Below, piece by piece: positions 43,074-51,965 of a stretch of DNA of 64,000 nucleotides. This stretch comes from an uncultured Candidatus Saccharibacteria bacterium. Lineage in GTDB: Bacteria; Patescibacteriota; Saccharimonadia; Saccharimonadales; Saccharimonadaceae. The stretch's first letter is position 1. Every line of letters starts with the position of its first letter. A program made the position numbers and the translations under genes. The stretch is taken from the NCBI GenBank assembly GCA_937924995.1, contig CALEXY010000019.1:4988-68987 (forward strand). Direction: 5' to 3'. Under the pieces are notes generated by a model. That model saw only the letters and a list, made by a program, of their open reading frames with translations, ran no database searches and was not told the origin of the DNA.

Positions 43074-44213
43074 ATGAATGCAAATAATATTCTAGACTAC
43101 CTCAAGGATAATCAGAAACGGATCTCAAAAACTACTGAGATTACCGAACTGGATGAGCTGGCTTTTGCGCGAATCTCTTATTTGCCATTTCATAAAATTA
43201 AAAAGCAGCTTGATCTAACTAAGCGAAATTTTAAAATCTCCGAAATTACCGAAGCGATGAAGAGACTAAAAACTTCCGATTTTGCTTGGCCAGATGATGA
43301 GAAACTCATTCAGCTGCTGGGAGAAAGTCCGCGCTTTCAAAATCTGAAAGTAGGTTTCTTTGCACGAAAAAACAATAAACAGCTTGAAAAACAATTTTCG
43401 GCAGTAACAATTCAAATTAATTTTTTCACCATGTACGTTTCATTCTTCGGTACGGACGGTACACTGTTTGGCTGGAAAGAAGATTTTAATATGTCGTTTT
43501 TGCCAGAGATTCCAGCCCAAAAAGAAGCACTGAACTATCTAAACCAGATTTCGCGTCGCTATTTTTATAAAAATTTTTACCTTGGTGGACATTCGAAAGG
43601 TGGCAATTTGTCAATCTACTGCGCAATCATGGCCTCTGATCGACTTCAAAAAAGGATTATTAAAGTTTTAAATTACGATGGACCGGGCCTCAGAGAAGAG
43701 CTACTCAGTAAAGATGCGGGGACGATTAAGGTTTTATCGAAAATCGTGAGCTATATTCCAGAAGGTTCGGTGATTGGTCGACTTTTAACTCACAAAGAGA
43801 AGGTGGTAGTAGTTAGAAGTAAGGCAAAGAATCTCTATCAACATGATATTTATACTTGGGAAATTAAGGGGGAGAATTTTCTTCGCGCAAAAAATAGCAA
43901 ATTAAGCGACATTCTAAACAAGACGGTGGATGATTTCCTTGCCTCTGCTTCGCCGGAAGAATTGCGGTTTTTTATGGATGGGATTTTTGAGGTTTTCGAG
44001 AAGTCGGATGTGGAGGAGCCAGTAAGCTTGATGCGAAATTGGCAAAAATATGCGCCAAAACTCATGAAAAATTATCGTGAGCTCCCGAAGGAGCGCCGAG
44101 AAAAGATTAATGAAGTTTGGCTACTTTTCGGCAATTCCCTGGTAAAGAATTATTTTGCGGAAAATGAAATTTTGAAGAAAGCTCGTCAAATTCTGGGAGG
44201 AAAAAATGCCTAG
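43074..44213 (+). CDS. DUF2974 (Mbeg1-like) alpha/beta-hydrolase
   Basis: 379 residues. The N-terminal part has the family start MNANNILDYLKDNQKRISKT-like and LDELAFARISYLPF. The nucleophile elbow is YLGGHSKGGNLSIYCAI (Ser at about 180). LNYDGPGLREELL, SYIPEGSVIGRLLTH and the late HDIYTWEI follow, as in DUF2974 lipase-like proteins. No signal peptide is visible. The substrate is unknown, possibly a lipid or acyl ester. An AATATAAT box lies very close to the ATG. It overlaps the Erm-like gene by 8 nt. Confidence 0.88.
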   Translation: MNANNILDYLKDNQKRISKTTEITELDELAFARISYLPFHKIKKQLDLTKRNFKISEITEAMKRLKTSDFAWPDDEKLIQLLGESPRFQNLKVGFFARKNNKQLEKQFSAVTIQINFFTMYVSFFGTDGTLFGWKEDFNMSFLPEIPAQKEALNYLNQISRRYFYKNFYLGGHSKGGNLSIYCAIMASDRLQKRIIKVLNYDGPGLREELLSKDAGTIKVLSKIVSYIPEGSVIGRLLTHKEKVVVVRSKAKNLYQHDIYTWEIKGENFLRAKNSKLSDILNKTVDDFLASASPEELRFFMDGIFEVFEKSDVEEPVSLMRNWQKYAPKLMKNYRELPKERREKINEVWLLFGNSLVKNYFAENEILKKARQILGGKNA

Positions 44214-44832
44214 CCGTAATCACCTACTGGACCAACATTTTCTCAAAAACGTCCGACTTGCGCTCATGCTAATCGGACACAGTAATTTAAAACGCCGCGA
44301 CACGGTGGTAGAGATTGGTGCGGGAAGTGGCGTGATCACCACGGCACTGGCGAAAAAATGTGGGTTAGTTTACGCTATCGAAAAGGATCCGAAGACTTTC
44401 AAGAAATTAAAAAATAACTTGAAGGAACAAAATCTCGAGAACGTGAAGCTAGTGTGCGGAGATTTTCGAGAAGTAAATTTCGATTTCACAAATTATAAAG
44501 TCTTTTCTAATCCACCTTTTTCCCTATCGGCGGAAGTTTTTTATAAACTACTAAATCTCGAGAATCAAAACGGCCAGATTATTGAAAAAGGCTTAAAAAA
44601 TCCACCGAAAGCCATTTACTTGATTTTACAAAAACAATTGGCCTTAAAATTAATCCTCTCTGACCGTCATTACACGAGCCAGCTGGGATACATATTAAAT
44701 AAATATTACACGACAAAAATTCGCTACCCACTGAGACCAACAGATTTCACGCCACCGCCGAAGGTGCCAATTGTGTTATTCGAAGCTAAAATCAGGCCAG
44801 AATATGAAGCGGAGTTTTTTGGCGAAAAATAG
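44206..44832 (+). CDS. Erm/KsgA-like rRNA adenine N6-methyltransferase
   Basis: 208 residues, shorter than KsgA and lacking most of its C-terminal domain. The SAM site is DTVVEIGAGSGVITTALAK with AIEKDPKTFKKL. The catalytic motif is SNPPFSLSA where the family usually has NIPF or NLPY. LRPTDFTPPPKVPIVLFE ends the core. It probably dimethylates an adenine in rRNA, and macrolide-type resistance (Erm) is possible but unproven. The ATG lies inside the preceding gene. A terminator follows at 44912. Confidence 0.85.
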   Translation: MPSRNHLLDQHFLKNVRLALMLIGHSNLKRRDTVVEIGAGSGVITTALAKKCGLVYAIEKDPKTFKKLKNNLKEQNLENVKLVCGDFREVNFDFTNYKVFSNPPFSLSAEVFYKLLNLENQNGQIIEKGLKNPPKAIYLILQKQLALKLILSDRHYTSQLGYILNKYYTTKIRYPLRPTDFTPPPKVPIVLFEAKIRPEYEAEFFGEK

Positions 44833-44911
44833 ACCAGGCAGTATTAGACCGACAAATCTTGGTGGGCAATTGAATATATAACAAAAGATAGCTTAGTAAA
44901 TACCGTCACAT

Positions 44912-44937
44912 AAAAAGAGACCCGAAGGCCTCTTTTT
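44912..44937. terminator. Bidirectional terminator
   Basis: AAAAAGAGACC-CGAA-GGCCTCTTTTT hairpin (one mismatch) between convergent genes. Confidence 0.8.
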
Positions 44938-44955
44938 ATTTTACCTCTTTTTATT

Positions 44956-46293
44956 TTAGAGTTCTGAGATTTTGACGCGAGTTTGAGCCATAGTGTCGCG
45001 ATCGCGAACGGTCACAGTGTCGTCTTCAAGAGTATCAAAGTCGATAACCACACATTTTGGCGTACCAATTTCATCTTGCTTGTGATAACGCTTACCGATA
45101 TTGCCAGAATCATCCCAAGTGACATTGCCATATTTTTGGCGAAGTTCGGTATAGACGGCCTTAGCTTTTTCCACTAATTCTGGCTTGTTTTTAAGAAGAG
45201 GCGAAACGCAGAAACGGTATGGCGCAAGATGTTCTGGAAGTTGCAAGACGATGCGCTTTTCACCATTAGTTTCATCCTCATGATAAGCACTCGAAAGTAC
45301 GGCCATAATCAAACGCTCGACACCGAAAGATGGCTCGATGACGTGAGGTACAAATGTTTCACCAGTGCGCTTGTCACGGTAAACCATACTCTTCTTCGAC
45401 TCACGCTCGATATTACCAAGGTCGAAGTCGGTACGATAGGCAATACCCATCAATTCTTCGCAACCGATTGGATAGTCAAATTCAAGGTCGATAGTGCGCT
45501 TAGAATAATGTGCACGATCAGCAGCCGGGACGTCGTATTCATGAATCTTATCAGCTGGAAGATTAACGACATTCTCCAGGAAGTCATGCACATCGGCGAG
45601 AAGTTCATCAAAGACACGTTCCCAATCTTTAGGATTAACGAAATATTCAATTTCCATCTGTTCGAGTTCACGACAGCGGAAGATAAAATCACGTGGCGAA
45701 ATTTCATTACGGAAGGCTTTACCCTGTTGAGCTAAACCGAATGGCATATCTGGATAAATCGTATCGACCACGTTCTTGTAATTCGTGAAGATACCTTGAG
45801 CGGTCTCTGGGCGAAGATAAGCGATGGAACTATTGTCAGCTACTGCGCCGACGTGAGTCTGGAACATCATGTTAAATGGTTTGACTTCACCCCATTCAAT
45901 CTTGCCACAAGTAGGACATTTAATACCGGCCTTGATAAGTTCTTCACCGGTGATTTCGGTGGAAAGATCATGACCTTCAGCGGTCTTAGCTAACTTATCG
46001 GCACGAAAACGACCATGACAAGATTTACATTCAACCAAAGGATCCGAAAAAGTGGCGGCGTGACCAGAGGCGACCCAGGTGCGTGGATTCATGATGATAG
46101 CAGCATCGACGCCATACATATCATTACGATTTTCCACCCAATATTGCCACCAAAGATCTTTGAGTTTTTTCTTTAAACTAACGCCGAGTGGGCCAAAATC
46201 CCAAGTACCAGCCATACCGCCGTAGACATCGGAGCCTTGAAAAATAAATCCTCTACGTTTACATAAGCTGACAATATCTTCTAATTTTGCCAT
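44956..46293 (-). CDS. glyQS: Glycyl-tRNA synthetase (single-chain type)
   Basis: 445 residues from the ATG at 46293 (MAKLEDIVS), with aggag 6 nt upstream; an in-frame GTG two codons earlier is less likely. GSDVYGGMAGTWDFGPLG opens the class II core. RPETAQGIFTNYKNV, GLAQQGKAFRNEISPRDFIFRCRELEQMEIEYF (motif 2) and EPSFGVERLIMAVL (motif 3) follow. Zinc-type cysteines occur in ECKSCHGRF and KCPTCGKIEW. It charges tRNA-Gly, including the unusual tRNA at 39771. It is the homodimeric form, unlike E. coli GlyQ/GlyS. Confidence 0.96.
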   Translation of the reverse strand: MAKLEDIVSLCKRRGFIFQGSDVYGGMAGTWDFGPLGVSLKKKLKDLWWQYWVENRNDMYGVDAAIIMNPRTWVASGHAATFSDPLVECKSCHGRFRADKLAKTAEGHDLSTEITGEELIKAGIKCPTCGKIEWGEVKPFNMMFQTHVGAVADNSSIAYLRPETAQGIFTNYKNVVDTIYPDMPFGLAQQGKAFRNEISPRDFIFRCRELEQMEIEYFVNPKDWERVFDELLADVHDFLENVVNLPADKIHEYDVPAADRAHYSKRTIDLEFDYPIGCEELMGIAYRTDFDLGNIERESKKSMVYRDKRTGETFVPHVIEPSFGVERLIMAVLSSAYHEDETNGEKRIVLQLPEHLAPYRFCVSPLLKNKPELVEKAKAVYTELRQKYGNVTWDDSGNIGKRYHKQDEIGTPKCVVIDFDTLEDDTVTVRDRDTMAQTRVKISEL

Positions 46294-46354
46294 AAACACT
46301 CCTGGTTAGTTTTTCTTTATTATACCACAAAATTAGAGCGGTGACCTCTGGTAG

Positions 46355-47056
46355 TTAAAACATTTCACAAAGAGTGCGCAGAATAATATTTAATGCACTG
46401 AGATGGGTGTGGATGTTTTTAATTTTCAAAATAGAGGTAATTGGCATTGAGGTCATGAGGCGAAGAATTTTAATAGTATCAGCGTTAAATTCACCAACGT
46501 CAGTTGTCACTGGAATAAAGCATCGGTCAAAGCTATGCCAGTCATATATACAATCAAGCGTCAGACGATCCCCATTCGAGTCAGTAGCGAGATTGATCAT
46601 TTCACCAGAAATAAAAGCTAAGTTAAGATAAAAATGTGTCTCAACTAGCGGAATTTGATATTTTTCCGCCGTGTTTAGTGCCGAAAGGGCATTTTTTAGA
46701 AGCTGAAAATATTCCTTGGAATCAGCGTCGTTAGTTAGACGATTAATGACTTTAAGGAAATTCGAAGCAATAGTCAGGGTGTCAAGATCGGTAATGATAT
46801 TTTGGTAAAACTTCAGCATGGTAGCGGAGGTTAAAATCGCGAGGCCACCAGAATCAGTGTTTTGTGATTTAAAATGTAGCACTACGTCAGAAACGGTGAA
46901 AGGTTCAATGCTGCCTGCCAACTTGGAGCGCTCTTTGCGAACACCACGCGCGATTGCCGAAAAGCGACCCTCAGGAGTCAGCAGCGTGAGGATGCGATCG
47001 GACTCCTGATATTTAACACGCGAAAGTACAATCGCCTCAGTGCGCAGATCAGGCAT
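46355..47056 (-). CDS. recO: DNA repair protein RecO
   Basis: About 233 residues from the ATG at 47056 (MPDLRTEAIVL), with aaggagg upstream; the open frame extends further but inside the preceding gene. The OB fold (TEAIVLSRVKYQESDRILTLLTPEGRFSAIARGVRK) and helical C-terminal domain fit RecO. The zinc-site cysteines of many RecO proteins are not obvious. It helps RecR load RecA on gapped DNA. It overlaps the response regulator by 8 nt (ATGCCTGA), so it is cotranscribed with a two-component pair. Confidence 0.92.
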   Translation of the reverse strand: MPDLRTEAIVLSRVKYQESDRILTLLTPEGRFSAIARGVRKERSKLAGSIEPFTVSDVVLHFKSQNTDSGGLAILTSATMLKFYQNIITDLDTLTIASNFLKVINRLTNDADSKEYFQLLKNALSALNTAEKYQIPLVETHFYLNLAFISGEMINLATDSNGDRLTLDCIYDWHSFDRCFIPVTTDVGEFNADTIKILRLMTSMPITSILKIKNIHTHLSALNIILRTLCEMF

Positions 47057-47627
47057 GATTCCCCTCCTTGGCTTGAAGGGTGCGGCCTGGAATTGATTCT
47101 TCATTGGAAGCTTCGGTGGTTTCTAGATGATTAGCTAATGAGGTTTTCGTGGCTGGAGATAGAATGTCTTTGATCTTTGTCACAAAATCCGCTGGCGTAA
47201 AAGTTTCCTTATTCAGAATCGCGCGGACATTGTAAGCCTGCAGGGACATTTGACCGAGGTTTAATGAAGAAATCAAAAGTACCGGAATTTGACTGGTTTC
47301 TGGATACGATAGGAGCTCGTTTAATAAAGTGAAGCCGTCTGGACCGGTGAGTAAAATATCCAAAATAATTAAGGATGGCAGATCTTCCTCGCGAAGTTCC
47401 GAAAAGGCCGCATTGGCTTCAATCGCATTATAGAAAATCTGCAGCGGAATTTCTGGAAAATTGCGCACTAAATGCTTCTGATAAATTTCCGCAAAATCCG
47501 GGTCATCTTCAATAATAAAAATCGGGCGCACAATTTCTAATGGCGAGACCTCCGATGGCGAAATTTCCAGAGGCGAAATTTCCGATGGTGAGACTATGGA
47601 TAATGATTTTTTAGATTGCTGGCTCAT
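47049..47627 (-). CDS. Response regulator with N-terminal SPxE[IV] repeats
   Basis: 192 residues from the ATG at 47627, with aggag 5 nt upstream. Residues 13-32 are a pentapeptide repeat (SPSEI, SPLEI, SPSEV, SPLEI). The receiver domain follows: FIIEDDPDF, phospho-acceptor D90 in IILDILLTGPDG, SS in LLISSL, and the Lys in LNKETF. There is no DNA-binding domain. It lies 7 nt after the kinase stop and overlaps recO. Output is probably by protein contact. Confidence 0.9.
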   Translation of the reverse strand: MSQQSKKSLSIVSPSEISPLEISPSEVSPLEIVRPIFIIEDDPDFAEIYQKHLVRNFPEIPLQIFYNAIEANAAFSELREEDLPSLIILDILLTGPDGFTLLNELLSYPETSQIPVLLISSLNLGQMSLQAYNVRAILNKETFTPADFVTKIKDILSPATKTSLANHLETTEASNEESIPGRTLQAKEGNHA

Positions 47628-47634
47628 TTTTCTC

Positions 47635-48330
47635 CTAATCAAACATCGGTAAAATTGCCTGATGTGAAACTGGCAATATTACCTGGAAGCTGGTACCGTC
47701 ACGGTGGCGCACGGCGGAAACTTCCGCATTTAAATATTTGGCGAATTTCGAAGCAATATAGAGGCCTAACCCAGAGCTTCCGGGACGCATTGAAATGCTA
47801 GTGGGAGCGGTGAGGCCAGCCTTGATTTGACGCCAAACTGCGGTAGGAAGACTCGGTCCGAAATCCCTAACATCGACCACAATCTTGTCTTTTTTGTCAG
47901 AAATAATTAAGCAAGATTCGGTTTCGACCGTGGAATAGTACATCGCATTGGCACAAAAATTATAAATCACGCTAAAAATCAAATCGTAATTACCAATTAC
48001 TAGACGAGCTTTGTTACGGTATTCAAAACGGAGCTTGCGTTGATTAAGGGCGAAGAGTTGTTCAAGCTCAGAAATTACATCATCACAGACGGCACGAATG
48101 GAAACTGGCTCTAAAGTAAACAAACCTTCTTCCAGTCGGGCGATTTTAGTGAGGTCGTTAACCTGACGCATGGCGCGTTCGGAAATGCGAATAATTTTAT
48201 TGCGAGATTTTTCAAGTTCGGCAGTACTATCCTTTTGAAAATCCATCGCGAGGGCCATTTGACGCATAAGAGTGAGGGGACTTTTTAAGTCATGCGCAAC
48301 CACGAAAATACCATTTACCTCACTATTCAT
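47635..48330 (-). CDS. Minimal soluble histidine kinase
   Basis: 231 residues with no sensor and no membrane helix. HisKA starts at the N-terminus, with H13 in FVVAHDLKSPLTLMRQMA. The ATPase domain has the N box YNFCANAMYYS, G1 DFGPSLP and G2 SSGLGLYIASKFAKYL. The G1 box departs from the usual DxGxG. It forms an operon with the regulator and recO. TATAAT (48337-48342) ends 6 nt before the ATG. The stimulus must come from a partner or from inside the cell. Confidence 0.92.
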   Translation of the reverse strand: MNSEVNGIFVVAHDLKSPLTLMRQMALAMDFQKDSTAELEKSRNKIIRISERAMRQVNDLTKIARLEEGLFTLEPVSIRAVCDDVISELEQLFALNQRKLRFEYRNKARLVIGNYDLIFSVIYNFCANAMYYSTVETESCLIISDKKDKIVVDVRDFGPSLPTAVWRQIKAGLTAPTSISMRPGSSGLGLYIASKFAKYLNAEVSAVRHRDGTSFQVILPVSHQAILPMFD

Positions 48331-48418
48331 AAATTAATTATAGCACCAATTTTTCAGGCAAAATGCTTGAACAATCCCCCGCAAAATGGTGCGGGGGTTG
48401 CAGGTTTTTCGGATAAAT

Positions 48419-49381
48419 TTAGCTATTAAATTTCACGGTTTTGAGAATACGATAAAAGTCATCACTGAAGACACTGGTGGAATCGGTTTGAAGCATGACA
48501 GTCTTGTCGCGAAGCTTGAAGACACAAATGATTCCCTGATATTCATTATCTAATTTACCAGTATAAACGTTGACATTATTGCCATTAACTACGGTAGTTG
48601 AAAGCGTCATATCACCAGAACGAACTTTTTCAGCAAAATCACTAATCGCCTGGTCGAAGAGGGTACCCTTAATACTAACACGGAGTGCCATCACGGTATC
48701 ATCTTGAACCACATTGACCTGACCTGGATTCAGATAGGCAGCATAATCACCACCGCGGTTAGCACTACTTTGAACATAAAGACTCCAAGTTTTTGGATAT
48801 TCAAAGCTAAGTTCACCAAGATCGGTCGGACCAGTGAAAACTTTATAAGGATATTTTTCTTTCTCTTCAAATTCAGATTCGAGCTTGGTTTGAAGTTCAT
48901 TTTTAGCTTCGGCTACCGCCACATCGACCTTACCCTTCACATTAGTACTAGCGTCGTTCCATTTTACCCACATCCAAATAAAGAGCCCGATGAAAAGTAC
49001 TGCAAGTAGAGAGACTACGATAAGTCCGACGGTTTTCATAAGATCAATACGATTTTTAGCCTTGGCAATACGACTAGCTTCTTTACGTTCTTCGCCAGTC
49101 ATGTCGGCATAATTTTTGTTAAGAGGGTTAGCGGCTGGCATGCCAGGAGTGAATGGGCTCTGGTAGAGATTCTGATAAATGTCGCCAGAATTCGCAGAGG
49201 CCACTGGAGCTTCTGAAGCCACTGGATTAACCGGTGCTGTATTATTCATTGAAGAGGCTGGGTTATTCTGAATAAACGGGTTACTGCCTGAAGGGTTGTT
49301 AGCACCGAAATTAGCTGGAGTTTGACCAGAATTATTTACTTGATTCGATGCAAGAAAAGGATTGTTGTTTGAATTATCCAT
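48419..49381 (-). CDS. Single-pass membrane protein with NPF-rich cytoplasmic region
   Basis: 320 residues. The first 115 are Asn/Pro/Ala-rich and carry NNNPFLASN and GSNPFIQNN near the start. A membrane helix lies at about 117-139 and a short coiled-coil-like stretch follows. The extracellular domain (about 185-320) has LSFEYPKTWSLY and DFYRILKTVKF, resembling PsbP-type domains found in lipoproteins. TAAAAT lies 6 nt before the ATG. The NPFL motif also ends the response regulator at 11944 and appears in the kinase tail at 10051, so these proteins may share a binding partner. The function is unknown. Confidence 0.75.
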   Translation of the reverse strand: MDNSNNNPFLASNQVNNSGQTPANFGANNPSGSNPFIQNNPASSMNNTAPVNPVASEAPVASANSGDIYQNLYQSPFTPGMPAANPLNKNYADMTGEERKEASRIAKAKNRIDLMKTVGLIVVSLLAVLFIGLFIWMWVKWNDASTNVKGKVDVAVAEAKNELQTKLESEFEEKEKYPYKVFTGPTDLGELSFEYPKTWSLYVQSSANRGGDYAAYLNPGQVNVVQDDTVMALRVSIKGTLFDQAISDFAEKVRSGDMTLSTTVVNGNNVNVYTGKLDNEYQGIICVFKLRDKTVMLQTDSTSVFSDDFYRILKTVKFNS

Positions 49382-49452
49382 AATTATATTTTACTAGGAA
49401 TTAGGTTTTTTACAAGTTAGCTTAAGGATTTTGATGACTGATTTTAAAAGTT

Positions 49453-49650
49453 TTACTCGATGCTAAAATCTTTAGAAATAACCTCGATTTGATTCTTCAA
49501 AGTTTCGAGCTCTTTTTCGATATCCTTAGCCAACTCGGCGGCTTCTTGGTATTTCTTGGCAGCGTCTTCGAGCTTAAAATCATCGCCATAGAACCATTCG
49601 AGATTTTGGTTAAGTTGTTCAATTTTAGCGCCAACGGATTTTTTAGTCAT
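49453..49650 (-). CDS. xseB: Exodeoxyribonuclease VII small subunit
   Basis: 65 residues, mostly helical (KIEQLNQNLEWFYGDDFKLEDAAKKYQEA), which fits XseB. It overlaps xseA by 8 nt. XseB binds XseA to form the ssDNA nuclease. Confidence 0.88.
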   Translation of the reverse strand: MTKKSVGAKIEQLNQNLEWFYGDDFKLEDAAKKYQEAAELAKDIEKELETLKNQIEVISKDFSIE

Positions 49651-50755
49651 GAGTTTTCCTTTCTTTTGATTTAATTTGGGTGATGCGGGCGGAGATTTCA
49701 GAGTCGAGAGTTTCTAAGGAAATTTCAGAATCAATCCTTAACTCACCCTTAAGGATGGCATAGCCTTTTTTCAGAATAGTTTCGGGATTGAGGTTTTCAA
49801 TGACTTTTTGGGTGGATTTTAGCTGGTTTAATTCACGAAGAATTTGATTTAGAATCTGCTGTTTAGCACGAAGAAGGTTACGCTTATTTTCGAGCTTTGG
49901 AGTATCAAAACTTCGTTCGATTTGCAACTTAGCACGAGAGAGCAGACGGTAGAGATTGGCAATTTCGAGTTTCTTGTCCTTGGATAACATTTCGGCGGTA
50001 TTACTGGGTGTAGAAGCTACAATATCGGCGGCGAGATCCGCTAGCGAAGTGTCAATTTCGTGACCGATCCCGGTAATCACAGGAATTTTACTTGCCGCAA
50101 TGGCGCGAACCAGTTTTTCATCATCAAAACAGGCGAGGTCTTCCTTCGAGCCACCACCACGAATAATCGCGATAATCTGCACTTTACTTTCTTGGTTAAA
50201 AAATTCCAAGGCCCGAATAACCTGATCAGCTGCACCAAGACCCTGAACTTTAGTATTGGCTACGCGAATTTCTAGACCACCCCAACGAGCATTGATAATT
50301 TTAATAAAGTCCGCATAACCGGCCGCCTGAGTAGAAGAAATCACGCCGATACGTTCGAGATTAGCTGGAATACCCCGTTTTCTGGCCGGATCAAAGAGAC
50401 CTTCCTTAGTTAATTTCGCTTTAAGTAGTTCATAGGCTTTTTTAATATTCCCCTCACCGATCAAGGCGTATTGCTTAATCGTCAAAGTGAAACGACCAGA
50501 GCGATTAAAAATTTTCGGGGTGGCCTGGACGGCAATTTTCATGCCGTTCTCGATAGGGGTGCGGAGACTCGAGGCGACCATAAAACAACTGATTACGGAT
50601 TCTTGATCTTTGAGATCGAAGAAAATCCAACGATTTTGATTGACATTAAAATTCGCCACCTCGCCATAGACTACACAATCCGGAAAAGTATAATCTAAGG
50701 CGTGGTTGGCGACAGCAATAAAATCAGAGACGGAATATTTTGGCGATTCGGCCAT
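49643..50755 (-). CDS. xseA: Exodeoxyribonuclease VII large subunit
   Basis: 370 residues, somewhat short for XseA. An N-terminal OB fold (VYGEVANFNVNQNRWIFFDLKD) is followed by the nuclease core with GVISSTQAAGYADFIKIINARWGG, IRGGGSKEDLACFDDEKLVRAIA and PVITGIGHEIDTSLADLAAD. A helical region and a short C-terminal part follow. It degrades single-stranded DNA in both directions with XseB. The ATG overlaps the preceding stop by one base (TAATG). Together with sbcB, uvrA, uvrC, recO and ligA it shows that repair is well kept. Confidence 0.95.
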   Translation of the reverse strand: MAESPKYSVSDFIAVANHALDYTFPDCVVYGEVANFNVNQNRWIFFDLKDQESVISCFMVASSLRTPIENGMKIAVQATPKIFNRSGRFTLTIKQYALIGEGNIKKAYELLKAKLTKEGLFDPARKRGIPANLERIGVISSTQAAGYADFIKIINARWGGLEIRVANTKVQGLGAADQVIRALEFFNQESKVQIIAIIRGGGSKEDLACFDDEKLVRAIAASKIPVITGIGHEIDTSLADLAADIVASTPSNTAEMLSKDKKLEIANLYRLLSRAKLQIERSFDTPKLENKRNLLRAKQQILNQILRELNQLKSTQKVIENLNPETILKKGYAILKGELRIDSEISLETLDSEISARITQIKSKERKTHD

Positions 50756-51933
50756 TACTCCGCAGATTCCCCTTCGAAGATTTTTTGTTTCTCTTCTTTA
50801 CCAATCTTGGAGATGGCATTTTGGTAAAAACCATAGCCAGAAACGATGGTATTAAGCAAGACAATCATACGAGTGACAAGGACCGTGGTACTAGCAACCG
50901 CGAGATCACTACCAAGTACGGTCATCACGGCAACCATCGAACCTTCATAACCACCAACGCCACCAGGGGTAGGAAGAACCGCACCGACGACCGAGCCGAG
51001 AGCCTCAGCGACCATGATTTGTGGGAAGATTTCTGGGTGACCAATAGCGATGGCGACAATTTCATAGGTGGCAATTTCGAGGAAGTTATAGAGGAAGCCC
51101 CAAAGCACTGGACCAACCAAAATCTTTTTATCACGCTTCGCGGTAAGGAAGTCTTCATGAAGATCCAAGAAGTATTTTTGAACTTTCTTGGTTTCGATAA
51201 CTTGTTTTTTCTTGCCAAAAGTAAAGATACGAACGGCGCCATTGATTAAGGCGGCTAGCTTTTTGGCGGCAAAATCGATTAACTTGCGATTTGACACAAT
51301 CACGATTACCAGAATAATACCGAGAATCACTCCGACACTCATGGCGGCAACGGCACCAACCATCCAAATGGCATTACTTGGTACATTATTCGTGACAAGC
51401 AAGAAAATAATAGCCAAAATAGTTTGTGTTTGGTTAGCGAGAATAGTAATCACATAGCGCAAGATATACATGAAGCTAACCTGACCAGCGGTGGCGCCAA
51501 ACTTTTTCAAACGCCAGGTAATGTAGCCGAGGCCAGAAACACCACCAGAAGGGATAGCGTGATTCACGAAGTTTAATTCGAAGGAAATCCGCGCAAGCTG
51601 CCAGGTAGTGAGCTGATCAAAGGCCTGGGAGTCAGATTTAGTATCGACTTTCTCTGTCTTAGTATTCTTACCAGCCGAAATCCTGGTGATATTTTTTTGA
51701 GATTTAGCCTTCCCCGCCATATAAGAGAAGAAAATTTTACCAGCACTATAATACATGAAGAGCTGTTCTGGGATTAAAAGCAAAACAATCCAGAAATTAA
51801 TAGAGAAGTGTGAGCCATCCATACATTGACCACCAAAAATACATTGGAAGGCCGAAACAATTTCATTACGAGCGCCATACACGACAACACCGACTAATAA
51901 TAACGTGACAATACTGAGAATCTTTTTAAACAT
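50755..51933 (-). CDS. Lysylphosphatidylglycerol synthase TM-region family protein (flippase-like)
   Basis: About 392 residues from the ATG at 51933, which TATAAT precedes by 9 nt; an ATG at 51951 is possible. About eight helices and the family marks INFVNHAIPSGGVSGLGYITWRLKKFG and VLPTPGGVGGYEGSMVAV are visible. Proteins of this group are transporters or flippases of lipid-linked sugars, or the membrane half of MprF. The soluble lysyl-transferase half of MprF is absent. A role in moving a glycolipid or polysaccharide precursor fits a host-attached lifestyle but is inference. It heads the xseA-xseB operon. Confidence 0.85.
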   Translation of the reverse strand: MFKKILSIVTLLLVGVVVYGARNEIVSAFQCIFGGQCMDGSHFSINFWIVLLLIPEQLFMYYSAGKIFFSYMAGKAKSQKNITRISAGKNTKTEKVDTKSDSQAFDQLTTWQLARISFELNFVNHAIPSGGVSGLGYITWRLKKFGATAGQVSFMYILRYVITILANQTQTILAIIFLLVTNNVPSNAIWMVGAVAAMSVGVILGIILVIVIVSNRKLIDFAAKKLAALINGAVRIFTFGKKKQVIETKKVQKYFLDLHEDFLTAKRDKKILVGPVLWGFLYNFLEIATYEIVAIAIGHPEIFPQIMVAEALGSVVGAVLPTPGGVGGYEGSMVAVMTVLGSDLAVASTTVLVTRMIVLLNTIVSGYGFYQNAISKIGKEEKQKIFEGESAE

Positions 51934-51965
51934 AGCTTTTTCATTATACATGATAAAATAAGATT

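Noticed and set aside
44206..44832. Calling the Erm-like gene an antibiotic resistance gene
   Set aside because: Family membership is clear but the target base is not. The altered NPPF motif and short length leave the function open.
48376..48397. GC-rich hairpin CCCCCGC/GCGGGGG as a firm terminator for the gene at 48419
   Set aside because: The stem is good but no T-run follows on the minus strand, so its role is unclear.
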